Source of the DNA: Seminavis robusta
Lineage: Eukaryota; Bacillariophyta; Bacillariophyceae; Naviculales; Naviculaceae
Reading direction: 5' to 3'
DNA: 61,252 nucleotides
NCBI GenBank assembly: GCA_903772945.1
Contig: CAICTM010000534.1
Coordinates: forward strand, 1 to 61,252
The notes under the pieces are model-generated. The model saw nothing but the letters and a program-made list of their open reading frames with translations, ran no database searches and had not been told where the DNA came from. A program made the position numbers and the translations under genes. Below are positions 28,400-39,784 of this stretch, piece by piece. Within the stretch, counting starts at the first letter, position 1. Each line of letters opens with the position of its first letter.

Positions 28400-28960
28400 T
28401 GCTGACTATCCGGGTGGCTTTAGAAAAGCTGGCAATTTCAGCCTCCGTCGGTTCTGGGGTGAACTGGACCGTTGGTAAATATTGGCGCGCCATTTCAACC
28501 ACATTGGCTCATTGAGCCACAGCCATCGAGCAAGCCAAGCACGAGCAAGGGCAATCCGGTCCCAGTTGGAGGGAGTTGTATTGTCTCCAAAGTGCCACCG
28601 GTATTGAACACGCCGAAACCACACTGACACTCGTATGCATGGCAACCAAATTGGGATGATATTTCAACCAACGGAGGCACCACTGACGTCATCATCGCCA
28701 AGGTAAATTTCTTCAAACTCGGCGTCAATCCGCGCATTCCACAGCCATTTCATAAACTCTTGTTCGATAGCCACACAGATAACTGGGTTTTCGTACGAAG
28801 AGTCCGTCCAGTCGTTGATAGAAACGGAAGAATGGGTGGGACGGAAAGAACTGTCAAAGATCACTCTCGTTTCTTGTACTTGTTGTCCAGGTCCACCATG
28901 CCCTGGGGGGTAACGTGACAGTTCAAGACGAAAGGAATGACACGCTTATCGAAAGTAGAC
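28400..28960 (-). pseudogene. Reverse transcriptase fragment of the DIRS-like element
   Basis: Minus-strand segments in different frames read, in order, FDSSFRPTHSSVSINDWTD, GDDDVSGA and HFGDNTTPSNWDRIALARAW. I read DDDVSGA and FGDNTTPSNW as RT-region motifs of tyrosine-recombinase retroelements. At least two frame changes separate the pieces. The rest of the palm and thumb between 28400 and 27610 is recognisable only in short scraps. Confidence 0.6.
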
Positions 28961-30739
28961 GTAACCCTTTTTGACATCCTTCACCAGAGTCTTGTAAGAC
29001 TTTCGGGTGCAGTTTCGCAGCTCTTGTGATTCCCGTACTTGAAAAACTGCTGGAAGTTTTCCTCCGTGGATCGGCATTGCAGTGCCGTGGAATGCCCTGG
29101 ATAAAGATTCGCTCACAGTCTTCGTAGATGTCACGGGGATCTTCCCTTTCAGTAGCGAAGCATCTCTGGAACATTGCGATGAGCATTCACATGCGGACCT
29201 CCCACCCAAAGGACAAGAGCAGCAGCGTCACCATCGAAGAACAGCAGAGCAGCGGTGGCCATTTGGACGCGATGGGGGTCCACTTCTGTCATGTTCTCCC
29301 AGTCGGAGGATAACCCCGAAGGTCGTTGAAATCCACGTCACCGAATTCATCCATCAGTTCGAAGAAAGTTTTACATCGTCATCTGTGGCAGCCATCGTTT
29401 CCCACTTCTCTCGCGTCATGAAACCCGATTTCCACAGTGGTAGCAAGACATGGCGCGAGTTGGAACGGTACGAAACGACTGATGATATTCTCCTTACCGT
29501 TAGGTTCGTCGACCATAGCCTGACCGTGCACTGCACTTGGTGCACGAAGTGATTAAGCTCCTTCTTCCGTAGAACTGCGTGAGAGTAGGATGCCGTGGGC
29601 TTGGATGCCGACGAGGATCCTTATCCGAGGGCTTGCGTGGCTTCGGGAAAGCTCGTTCATCAGGAAGATCGATGCCATCTACACCATCAGGCCATCTCCA
29701 AGCTCGTCTACAGTCATGGGCACGGTGGTGACTTGGGAGTCTCAGGAATCGTGGTAAAGCGCCAGTAAACTTGTCGAGGCGTTTGAACAGTGGCACAGAA
29801 TGAACTTGGGGCGGGGCGCAGCCAATCGAGCGCTAGAGGCGGGAGCAATTCGGTTTCCTACGAAAACTAGAAGGAATGGTAATCAAATCTAAACACGTAT
29901 ATATTAGTAAATGGGTTATTCAGACGAAGATAGGGCATGGCAAGAGCCTCAGCGCATACCAAGTGGCCCTGATTCGGAGCAAAGGAGATAGTCGATTTGA
30001 ATTTACCGACGCAATCAGTGAAAGCCTTCTTGCTCTGGGGGGAGAAGTCCCGCCAACTGCCAAAGTGGATCATATGACACTTGGATTTTCACAGGAGAAC
30101 CCCCGGAAGTAGAAACTGGGACAAGCATCTCTAATCGCTTCGTAGTCGGGTCCTCGATGGCAGGCAACGACATGGGGAATTTGGGGAGACCACCTTTGTA
30201 TTGGAGCAGCCCGAGTCCAGTCTTGCCACGGTTAGCCGATGGGGCCTTGGTAGCAGGATTGGATCGAGATGGCTGGGCGGGAGCAGGAGTGGGAACCAGG
30301 GCCACCACCACAGTAGCTCAGGCTTGTACTGTGCTGTAGGATTGCACAGGCTTGAACCCAATCCAAGGATACAAAAGGCTACCAGCCAGTAGCTTTTGAA
30401 CTGGGGATCCATTGCAATGAGTCAACCTCAATCTCTGACACAGGTGCCTGGTCAGGTACCATGCTGTCAGGATATCATGCAAGGGTGTGGTGTGGCTTGG
30501 TATTGTGTGGTGTGGAACATGAACTGATCACAACCAAAGCCACCACCTGTCTCGTCGCGCAACAGTCATCGGTGGTGGAAGACTTAGGGAGCGGGACAAA
30601 GACTTAGAGGGCAAAGTCAAAGACTTAGAGGCCCACAGGTCCTTTTCAAGCATCGTCTTCGCGCAAGGACTTTTCATGCATCGACTAAAAATTTCGAAAG
30701 CAGGATGAAAAACACGTCGGTACGTCATCACCGTCACGA

Positions 30740-30760
30740 TGACGTCATCCGATGACGTCA
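30740..30760. promoter_or_regulatory. Paired CRE-like palindromes
   Basis: TGACGTCA occurs twice, 13 bp apart start to start, inside a longer run of gacgtca/cgtcatc repeats. No gene start is adjacent, so a regulatory role is doubtful; it may belong to a transposon LTR or UTR. Confidence 0.25.
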
Positions 30761-30994
30761 GTCGGATCTGGATTCTTAAAGCGGGGGTGAAATCCAATCC
30801 GGTCAGGAGTCCGAGAGATAGGAGCCACGAATCTTGCCAGGAGCGCAAGACTTAGGGGCCAATCTGTCGAAGACTTAAGGGGCCGATCAGCTTTTTTGTT
30901 TGTTTGTGAAAAATCGCGAAAAACGCGACATGGCCCTGGAGTCGCGGACGCACGGCAACAAGGCAGGGTAGCCGAGGAGGGGAAGAAGCACCAT

Positions 30995-31154
30995 GGTGTC
31001 ACTCAAGAGGAGCGAAGCACCAGTGGTGTCGCTCAAGAGGGGAGTGAAGCACCATTGGTGTCGCTCAAGAGGGGAGTGAAGCACAGTTGGTGTCCTCAAG
31101 AGGGGAGTGAAGCACCAGTTGGTGTCGCTCAAGAGGCGCTAGCGAAACACCAGA
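30995..31154 (+). repeat. Minisatellite, about five units of 31-33 bp
   Basis: Units begin ggtgtcgctcaagagg and continue ggagtgaagcaccatt, with small length changes between copies. The array is tandem and head to tail. Confidence 0.8.
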
Positions 31155-31394
31155 TGGTGAACGCATCATAGCAGTGGCTCAGATATGGCGAGTGTGGGCT
31201 AGCCGAAGCATCATGGCCGAGGGAAAAGGATCGATCGGTCATCGGCGAAAAGCAGAAAAGACCGTTCGATCGCTCCGTTCGATCGCGCTCCAAGCGGAGC
31301 ACACCACCATGACCGGCAAGCAGTAGCCGTAGGAGTGGTGATAGCAGTAGCCGTAGCGAGTAGCCATTGCCAGTCGCCGTTCGAAAAAGAAAAG

Positions 31395-31568
31395 AAAGAA
31401 AAGGACGCCATTGTCCTCTTCGATTGGTGGCTACTAGCAATGTGAGGCTTGGATTGGCTCCTGCTGCGACTGTTCTCCTGATAACCCTAACCCTATCTAC
31501 GGTGACGTACCAGTCCAGGCAGGAGCAAATGTGCTTCCACATTGCTCTGCTTAGAGTCATGGCGATAG
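31395..31568 (+). repeat. ~170-bp dispersed repeat, copy C2
   Basis: Same orientation as copy C1 at 25325-25495, about 6 kb away, flanking the DIRS-like relic on the other side. Confidence 0.8.
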
Positions 31569-32109
31569 CTGTGCCACCATCACGCCCTTCCCACCCAGAT
31601 TGAGCTACGTACGAGTACACGTACCGTATTACCAATATACAACCCTACTAGCATAGTAGAGAGTATGTGCAAAGGGGGAGTTGTATCGACTGGTGGGACT
31701 TGGGGAGTACTCTTACTAGGTCTTACTAGCGCCGGCAGTGACCGGTTCCCCCCAATCAGTGCTATGTATGGTTATGCTTTATTGGGTATGGTAATACATA
31801 AAAGACTTTGAGAGTATTTTCCGGGGAAAACCAGTCATTTGAGGTATCCCATACTACTCAGAATCGCATTGGTAGTTGCATCGCAACCCCAAAATACAAC
31901 ATTTCGCCTAAGTATCTTTACCAAAATACAACTCAATCGTACGAAGAACAACTAGTCACACACAAACGTTCCGCGAAACTCAAAGACTTAAGGTCCGGAA
32001 TGCCTCTCTTAGCACTGAGAGAGGGTAAACTGCGCAACATCCTCTCATTTCAACCGACGTATCACGGCATACGATCGAGTTGGCCGTTGGATTTTCCTCT
32101 TGTCGGAGT

Positions 32110-34520
32110 GAGTGCACTCTTCATTTCCTCTCCGAATCTCTCATAAATTCGGATACAGCACTTTAACAGCGATAGCTATGCTGAAATTGCTCGCTATTTT
32201 GTTACTCTTGCTCTTTTGTTTGTTATCCTCACCATGGCAGGGCCCGCAAGCACCCACAACAATACCGGCCGGCATGTGCCAGTTTATGTCTGGAAGCATC
32301 GCGCCATACGAGAGCAAGGTTCACACAGGTAGTTCTCGCCAAATCTGTCATTTCGCATCCATCTCGCTGATCGAACTCACACCATGGTCCATCTTCTTCA
32401 TTTTTTTTCTTCAGACAGTTCCTGCATTACCCCACTGATGTCGCCCAGTTCTAACTTCCTTGCCTATGGAAAGACCAACCCTGGCCCAATGATCGTCCCA
32501 CCCACAGGAGATCCTCCACTCTTGATCAGTACAAGAAAGCCATCAGCTACTTCCATCCCAACAAGCACGCACCATGGGCGGTTGGTCCCAATGTTGGGAA
32601 TCCAACTGCTCCACGAATGTCAACGAAGTGATCAAGGCGTGAAAAGGCGAGGTCAGGAAGCAGGGCGTTCCTTCCAATGCCAAGAGGGATCTCAAGCTGC
32701 GGAATTCCGCAAGACCATTCGGATCCTGGAGCGCGATGGAGGTGCCAACATTGACCTACGATCAAGACTCCAACCATGATGAAGCTTCAGTTTCACTGAT
32801 TGGCGCACTGATGATCTGACCAACATGGAGACTATTGGACTTCGCAGCCACTCCAAGTTTCCAAACTTCGCTCTCAAACCAAGGTATCCTGGAGCAAGAA
32901 CGTCCAGGAGGAGCGCATTGTCCTGACCAGATTATCTTGGGTGCCGCCGACCCGGATTTCTGCACTCTGGTTTCCTTGGCTATTTGGATCGAGACTCGGC
33001 TTGAGAGGGGACATGGAGATCCCAATTTTTGTTTGGGCATACCGTGTTGACGATGAAGAAGCATTCCTTGCCGCCATCGAGGCTCTGGACAACGACGAAG
33101 AGCTCATCGAGACCAACATCGAGACGGAGCCAGATCGAGTCCACGCCTGGTACCAACGCGTCTTGAAGAAGGCTTGGAAAGACCTGAGTTTGTGGAGCTG
33201 GCCAAGCAAGTCCAGGGAGCCTCGGTACCACAGTTCGCAAGCTGCCTCCAACCTAGCAGCCGAGTGTGGCATCACCCAGGCGAGAATGAGCTCGTGGTCG
33301 CTGGAAGGGCGAGAAGAACGGCCATATTGTCCATGTCTACATTGGCTGGAACAGTTGCCACCGACGCCAAGGTTGCGGAACTCTTGCTGTTGGAGGCCCG
33401 TCAAGTACTCGATCAAGATTGACAGCGGTGTTGACCATGGGTTCATCTGAGCATGTCTGTCCGAAGATTTGTGACTTCTTTGCGACGACCCATCCAACAA
33501 CCTACCGATGGTGCTTGGTCCAGCTTTGCTTTGGGCTGCGATGGAACCTGGCTTGGAGCATATGATGCCGGAGACATTCGCAACCGCATCCAGACGAGTA
33601 TGCCCAGCTTCGGACCACTTTGGATGAGGATCCTGGGGCCGACTACAACCCAGTCGCCAAGATCCCCTGACAATCTACAAGGTAGCCAATGCATTGCACA
33701 TTACTAGTTGGCTCCCACCGCCCAGTCCAAGCTGGTGCTGAGCCCTTGGTTGGAGGTGCTCCTGGTGGTGTCAACATGGAACAGCTCAACCAATTGCTTG
33801 CTCTTCAACACAGGACTCAGCAGGCAATCGAGGAGGCCAGCAGATTCTTGCACAGGACATCAGCTCCTTGAGGGGCTATGTTTCGACAACATGGCCATCG
33901 TGAACAAGAACATTGGGAGGATCAACCACTTCCAGTTGATCGGAGAGGGGTGGCGGTGCTCCACGGCTTCCGCTTCCTGGTGTGCCCGGTGGAGCTGGCG
34001 GCGGTGGTGGTGCTGCGGGAGCTGGCGGCGGTGGTGCTGCGGGAGCTGGCCGCGGTGGTGCTGCTGCGGCGGGCGGAGGACTTCCCCCACCACCACCGCC
34101 GAGTCCTGGGCGTTTGGCCCGTCTCCTGCCGCAAGGGCCCCTACACCCGCTACCCTGCCAGCCCAGCTTTCGAAGAAGCTTTCAACCTCTACGAGCTGTG
34201 GGACGAGTGGATCAAGGGCCTGAATGGCAACAAGGCCGCATGCGAGTTTACTGCTCGTGAGCGCGGCCGCGTCAAGGACAAGTTCTGCCGCCGCAAGCAT
34301 GTGTGGACTGTGTTATTCGGTTGATGGCGAAGGGCTTCGATTGGAGGGCAGCGGTCGACCGCATCTATGCCACCTACGGGTGGCTTACGTCACCCAGATC
34401 ATCAACAAGTTTAAGCACGACAAGAAGAATCAGCCCACCGGCTTCCACCCACGCTTGCGTTGAGCGAACTGCCTTGGTGGTACCCAGCCTACAGCGCGAT
34501 CCTGCTGTAGCATAGCAAAA
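32110..34520 (+). mobile_element. Crypton-like tyrosine-recombinase DNA transposon, decayed
   Basis: A plus-strand element encodes, in order, an N-terminal domain, a tyrosine recombinase core and a C-terminal GCR1-like DNA-binding domain, with neither RT nor DDE transposase. That combination defines Crypton elements, which are known from fungi and stramenopiles. Several frameshifts and stops break the frame. Limits are approximate because Cryptons lack inverted repeats. The T-rich tract after 34510 probably lies in the 3' UTR. Confidence 0.75.
32234..34460 (+). pseudogene. Crypton tyrosine recombinase with GCR1-like C-terminus, broken
   Basis: Exon 1 starts at the ATG at 32234 (MAGPASTHNNTGRHVPVYVW) and an 86-nt GT-AG intron (32329-32414) joins it to QFLHYPTDVAQF. 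The next codon is a stop (TAA), then the match continues LPCLWKDQPWPNDRPTHRR and LDQYKKAISYFHPNKHAPW. The recombinase core follows across shifted frames: a VRKLPPT box, RGRWKGEKNGHIVHVY with the candidate catalytic Tyr, and a downstream alpha-helical segment. A Pro/Gly/Ala-rich linker (~33960-34110) precedes the GCR1-like domain: LYELWDEWIKGLNGNKAA, FTARERGRVKDKFCRRKHVW, and, after one more frame break, AVDRIYATYGWLTS. Such domains bind element DNA. This copy cannot make the full protein. Confidence 0.75.
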
Positions 34521-35520
34521 ACAAATTTTATATGTTTCATTTTAGTTTTAAGAATTTTTTGTGACTTGTGTTTTTCCTTGTTGTGTTTTGTTATCTTGTT
34601 TGTGTGTGATCTGAGCGACTTTGTCTTTGCCGTTCGTGGACTTAGCATTTTCGAGGACTTAGCATTTTCGAGGACTTTGCGATTTTCATGTTGTGCTTTT
34701 CCACTCTGCCGATCACTTTGCGATCTTTTGCATTGACTTTCTTCCTCTTGTGTGCGTCAGTGTGTTTGCGAAAGCCTTCGTTCATACCAGTGTCGATGTT
34801 CCAGCGAGCCAGTCGGTCGTTCGATGTTCCAGTCAGCGAGAAAGGTAGAAACACCCACAAACATAAGGAAAGACAGGGTAACACGTAGAGCCTGGTACTC
34901 CATGTACACGGTTGTATTCCTGGTTTGTCAGGGAGCAGATACCTTTACCGTACATACCGTAGGCTAACCATTTCCCATGCAGCCTTGGCAGAGACACGGT
35001 CACCGGTTCACTTGTTAACTTGCAGGACTTTCGAAAGAAAGGTGCAAAGACTGCAAAGTTGTGAAATCGCGCACGTCGATCTCTGTTTCTTACGTCACTT
35101 AGAAGCAAAAGATTTAAGTAGCATTCCACGGACCCAATGGTACCTAGGCAACAGGTGCCAACACGATTAATGAGATTACAGTAGAACCGGTACCAATCTT
35201 CTTATGTGTACCGGTACCACGGTACCACAGCTTTAAAGCTATCTTCTTACCATGTGCAAGTGACTTGGTCACCCAATGAAGTTTGAAGTTTTGTCGCAAA
35301 AGGCATGACATTGTTCGATGAAGTGTTGGTGCGCAAGTTCTCAGGAGGCAGAGCGAACTCTGAAGTTGCAACGCTTTGCTCCGTGCATGTTCATCCAGCT
35401 GATTGAAGATTCGCTTCTCCTCTACTTGGAGAGAGAAACCATTGGAGCAGCTCAGAAGATCAAATAAAAGATCGCATATTATATACCAGCTGTGCCGTTT
35501 ACTTCTTCTGCATTGCATGT
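34521..35520. other. Intergenic, no gene seen
   Basis: It follows the Crypton relic and precedes the RND transporter gene. It contains a 17-bp tandem repeat (34638-34688) and GTACCGGTAC at 35208-35217 with a half copy beside it. No coding signal was accepted. Confidence 0.6.
34638..34688 (+). repeat. 17-bp tandem repeat, three units
   Basis: The first two units are identical (ggacttagcattttcga); the third has diverged at three positions. Confidence 0.8.
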
Positions 35521-38500
35521 ATGAACATGGACGGTACTAGGGTAACCTCCTCGCTGGAACGATCCGCTCCGGCTCCTTTGCAAGATGAGGCGGAAGTGCC
35601 TCTGGATTCGTCCAATCTCGTGGCTCCCAGTGTGAGCTCTATCGTATCAATGGTTCGAAACCAAGAGGCAGCAGCAGAAGAAGAACAACAACAGCAAGAA
35701 GGTCCCATTCTGGTACAATGGACGCAGTTCACGTCTACCATCCACAGAGGGATTTCCCATGCGGTGGTGAAACTTTCTTGTCTAGCTGCTCGCAACCCCA
35801 AGACGGTAGTCGCACTTGTCTGCTTCTTGTCAGTGGCACTGCCTCTATTGGGTCTCTTGACGAATCTACAAATCGAAGTCGAGCAAGAAGCCATCATTTC
35901 GCCGTTTAACTCTCTGAGTCGAAAGCACTCTGATTGGATCCAAGAACAAGCTGGCTTTCCACAGCCTACCAGACCCTTTGACTTGTTGGTGCACCGCAAT
36001 GGTGATACCGTGTTGGATGTAAACACCATGCGCAAAGTGTTTGAGGCGCTGGAAATCTTTCAAGCGACGCCCGGATACGCCAAGATTTGTGCCTCGAGTG
36101 ATTATGAGATACCCAACACGGGCCAACGAACCTGTCGGATCAATGCAGCGACTCGCTTCTGGTGGCATAATAGTACCCTCTTTGAAGAGCAAGTGAAAAG
36201 TGAAGCAGATCTTATCCGAATTCTCTCGGCCGATGAATATCCTCTGGGGACTCCTGTGGGTGATCATGACTTTATTCTAGGGAATTATCAAATGATGATG
36301 CAAGCGGAACAGCCCGAGCAGAAGAAGAATAGTACCGTCACAACCACAACAACCAACGTCTTGACATCGGCTCAATCCTACATTATCCGTATCGATGTTC
36401 CTGTTGTGGAAGGCAGGAGCCCCTTTGCCTTTGAAGACGCTGTCACGGAAGTACTCATTGACATCCGGCAGGCATGGGACGAGGACGAATCGCACAAAAT
36501 TCATCTCGAATTCTTCACCTTTCGATCCATCCACAAGGAGTTCACCAGAGCCATTGCCAACGATTTACCGCTTTACCCGGCAGTGTTCTTTATCATGTGT
36601 GGGTTTGCTTGTCTTACGTTTTATCGAAAGGACAGAGTGCGATCGAGATGTTTGTTGGGCATTGGAGCTGTCGTGACGGTTCTACTAAGTCTCATGTCCG
36701 GCATGGGACTGCTCTTTGTGATTGGTACGTACGTGTGAAATGGTTACTGGTGCATATTATCTCCAGCATTATTTCTCGTGTCGGAATAAACCAACTCATC
36801 AACCTTGATTGATTCTTCTACATTCAATGATTAGGCGTTCCGTTGACAAACCTTACGGGGAGTCTGGCTTTTGTTGTCTTTGGAGTGGGCTTGGACGATA
36901 CGTAAGTCATGTCAAATGGGCGCCAGGCGGAAAGCATCCCAGTTGAGTTGTTCTTTGGAGTGTCTTAGCTATCTTCTATTGTCTTTCTCTCCAGGTTTAT
37001 CATAATGGGCCATTACAACCGCACGGATCCTCGCAAATCTCCGGTGGAACGCGTGGAGGAAACAATGGAAGTTGTGGGATTGTCAATCTTTGTCACTACT
37101 GTGACCACCATGATGGCCTTTGGCTTGGGAACTCTGTCCGCGGTTCCTGCCATCAACTGGTTGTGCTGGTATGCCTGGCCCACCATCCTTATCGATTTCC
37201 TGTATCAGATCACCTTTTACATCGCATTGGTCATACTGGATGAAGAAAGGATCATGGCTAACCGTCGAGATTGCCTTGTTTGCATCACTGTACCACCACG
37301 AAAGCAAATGGACACGCAGAAATCGGCTCCCTCGGAGGAAGAGAAAGAGGAAGAATGTGATGAATTGGAGCCTGACAGTCTCAGCGGTCAAGACGAGGAA
37401 GAAGAGGTCGCACAGACTGGCAAAACTTATCAAGAACGTTTCATGGAATCCTACGCCAAGTTCCTGCTCCGACCTAAAGTCAAGATTGCTGTCATTGCTG
37501 CGTTTCTCATTTACTTTGGCATTGCATTGTATTTTGCCACTTTGCTGGAGCAAGAGTTCAAACCGCAGGAAATCGTGCCCGGAGATTCTTACGTGAAAGG
37601 TTTTCTGAATGGCGTGAACCAGTACAGCAAACAGGTCATCATTGTTGGAGCCTACTTTCGCAACGTCGACCAATCCAACAGCACAACGCAGGACTCTATG
37701 CGTGAGTACATTGAGAAGCTGGGCAACTTGTCTCAAATCAATGAACAGCCACCGTTTTGTTGGGTACGTGACTTTCAAGAAATCCAAAAGAATTATGCAG
37801 CCATGGCCGAGACACTGCAAGAGCTCCCCTTCAGTGAACAACTCGACTTTGCACTGTCCATCCCAGCCATCAAAGAAGTTTACGGCAGTGACATTGTCGT
37901 CGATGCCGAGTCGGGGAACATCACAGCATCTCGTTGTTGGCTCTTCATGAAGCATTTGGATCTGCAAGATGTGGAAGAACAGACTAAAATGCTCCTGGAT
38001 CAACGCCGACTATCGCGTGATCAGCTCGAGAACCAAGGAACGTCAGAGTTTGCATTCTTTTCATTTGACATTTGGTATATCATTTGGGTGCGTATAGCTC
38101 TTTGAGGTTCGTCGTGGTGGAGCTCTTGCAAGCTTACACACATGGAATTATCTCTGTGCGTTCTCTTATGCAGGAGTTTTATAACGTTGCCCTGAACGAG
38201 CTCATCCTGACGACGATTGGCGGGATTGTAGCTGTGAGCATCGTGGCGTTCTTCTTCATACCACACTGGTGAGAGCGAGTACTGTTGCAAAATCAATCGA
38301 GACAAACCTCATGATTGTACACTCTCACCAACATGTCCCCTCCCTCACGTTTCTCCGTGCCCAAGGACTGCTGTGTTGTTTGTGTCACCCTTGATCACAA
38401 CCCTCTACATTGACCTTCTCGGAACCTTGTCCATGGCTGGCGTCAGCGTCAACGTTGTAACCTACGTGTGCCTTGTCATTTCTGTGGGGCTGTTGGTGGA

Positions 38501-38879
38501 CTTTTTGATGCACATGTTGCTCAAGTACTATGAATCACACGAGCGAACGCGCGAAGAGAAAGTTAGGGATACTCTGGTTACCATGGGCCCTTCCATTTTG
38601 GTTGGAGGTCTATCAACTTGTTTAGGGGTAGTCCCTTTGGCATTCAGTGGAAATGACGTCAACAAAGTGGTGTTCACTTCTTTCTTTGCAATGGTTACCC
38701 TTGGTTTCGTCCATGGATTGATCTTTCTTCCCGTCATCCTTTCCATGGTTGGTCCCACAAATACGCGTTCAAGACAGTTGAAGACTGCGGAGAAAGAGGT
38801 GGAAAAGTCAAGCGATGATGAAGCAGTTGTAGAGCGTGAGCTCTCGATGGCGTTCTCTGTGGGATCGATCAGCGTTTGA
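35521..38879 (+). CDS. Patched/Dispatched-like RND-family transporter with sterol-sensing-type domains
   Basis: Five exons: 35521-36724, 36835-36901, 36995-38087, 38174-38268, 38366-38879. Introns are 86-110 nt, all GT-AG, and the joined frame gives 990 residues. A first membrane helix (~residues 95-118) is followed by a large lumenal loop, then a membrane bundle with the family motif GVGLDDTFIIMGHYNR; its Asp pair is the proton-relay signature of Patched and RND proteins, here split by intron 2. A Glu-rich cytosolic linker (EEEKEEECDELEPD) leads to the second half: another first helix, lumenal loop, and a second bundle with ISVGLLVDFLMHMLLKYYE and FSGNDVNKVVFTSFF. This duplicated 6+6 plan is standard for RND/Patched/NPC1 transporters of sterols or lipids. 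ATG 35521 is the first in frame. Substrate unknown; endomembrane or plasma membrane location likely. Confidence 0.92.
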
Positions 38880-39784
38880 ATCCGATTCTTGAGTGCTCGT
38901 TGCTGTCACACCCACTCCTGACTAGCCCTAGCTACCTTGACATTACAATTTGCAAGCAACGGGGGAAAGCAGCGAGACTTACTGCAGGGTTCTTGTCCAC
39001 TGACACCTACAGAGATAGTAACCACCCACTGCGGCCAATCAACAAAAATGATGCACAAGGAGATTCATCACTTTCTTCAGCTCGAAGCAGTAAGGAGCTC
39101 CGTCACCTTCTGGAGTTGGACAGGTGAGCTCGACTGCAAACTTCTGTGCCCCCACAACTAGCTAGCTAGCATGGCTTCCTCTTGTCCAAAAAGAGATAGA
39201 TACATGTAGTGCTACTGCAAGTAAATAGATACCGGTACAGACTACAGCTCAGACTACAATGGTTTCCCAGCATTCTGTACCGTCACAGTACGGTACAGAT
39301 ATCATTCCAAGCAAAAAATTTCGAAAAAGATTGAGTTTTGGTTGAGATACGGGCATCTAGATATGGCCATTCAGGCTAGCAAAGCAAGGCGATCCACGGG
39401 GCAGCCTGCTAGCTACTAGGAGCCCAAGGAAGGTCAAAATCAAAAATAGCTTTTTGTCAGTCATGGGGATAGGTTGTATCCCTGTGACAGACGAAAAGCG
39501 ATTTTTGCAAAATTCCATTTTTAATCCAGAAAAATGCTTCCCCAGTTTTCCTGCCAAACCAACCAGGGTTACGGTACGGTACAGTCGTACCCGTTCCGGT
39601 GGCATTACGCACGGCTGGGGTGGCACTCAATTCGATCCTATTCGGACCTTCGATTAAATCATTTTGAGTTTCGATTTTTTCCGTTACTTCCCCTAAAATC
39701 CTCGGGAGGAACTTTTGAAAAGGTCCTTCACTTTTTATCATACGTAGAGTTTTCCTTTATTTTGTTGAGTACTGAGTACTGAGT
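38880..39784. other. Intergenic region with a strong hairpin
   Basis: It lies between the RND gene and the SNF2 gene. No coding signal was accepted. It contains a 67-nt imperfect hairpin (39441-39507). Confidence 0.55.
39441..39507. repeat. Imperfect hairpin
   Basis: The left arm 39441-39458 (caaaaatagctttttgtc) pairs with the right arm 39490-39507 (gacgaaaagcgatttttg) with two mismatches over 18 bp. Inside, tggggata and tatccc extend the stem to a five-base loop. It is not palindromic enough to be a simple AT artefact. Confidence 0.5.

Larger units (their letters stand above)
25740..30430 (-). mobile_element. DIRS-like tyrosine-recombinase retroelement relic
   Basis: Read on the minus strand, the order is a possible gag-like region (30430-29900), reverse transcriptase (~28960-28400), RNase H (~27610-27260) and tyrosine recombinase (26274-25903). 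RT, RNase H and a tyrosine recombinase in one element, with no DDE integrase, defines the DIRS order. All domains are broken by frameshifts and stops. Boundaries are approximate: the left limit is placed where repeat B ends, the right limit where coding-like sequence fades. No split or inverted terminal repeats could be proven. Confidence 0.7.
30431..32109. other. Repeat-bearing spacer between two transposon relics
   Basis: It contains two TGACGTCA palindromes (30740-30747, 30753-30760), a minisatellite (30995-31154) and repeat copy C2 (31395-31568). The open frames here show no conserved motif, and no gene was accepted. Confidence 0.55.

Noticed and set aside
30990..31160. CRISPR array at the 31-33-bp tandem repeat
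   Set aside because: Units are contiguous without unique spacers, and this is a eukaryotic genome.
37083..38003. 306-codon minus-strand ORF
   Set aside because: Antisense of exon 3 of the RND transporter.
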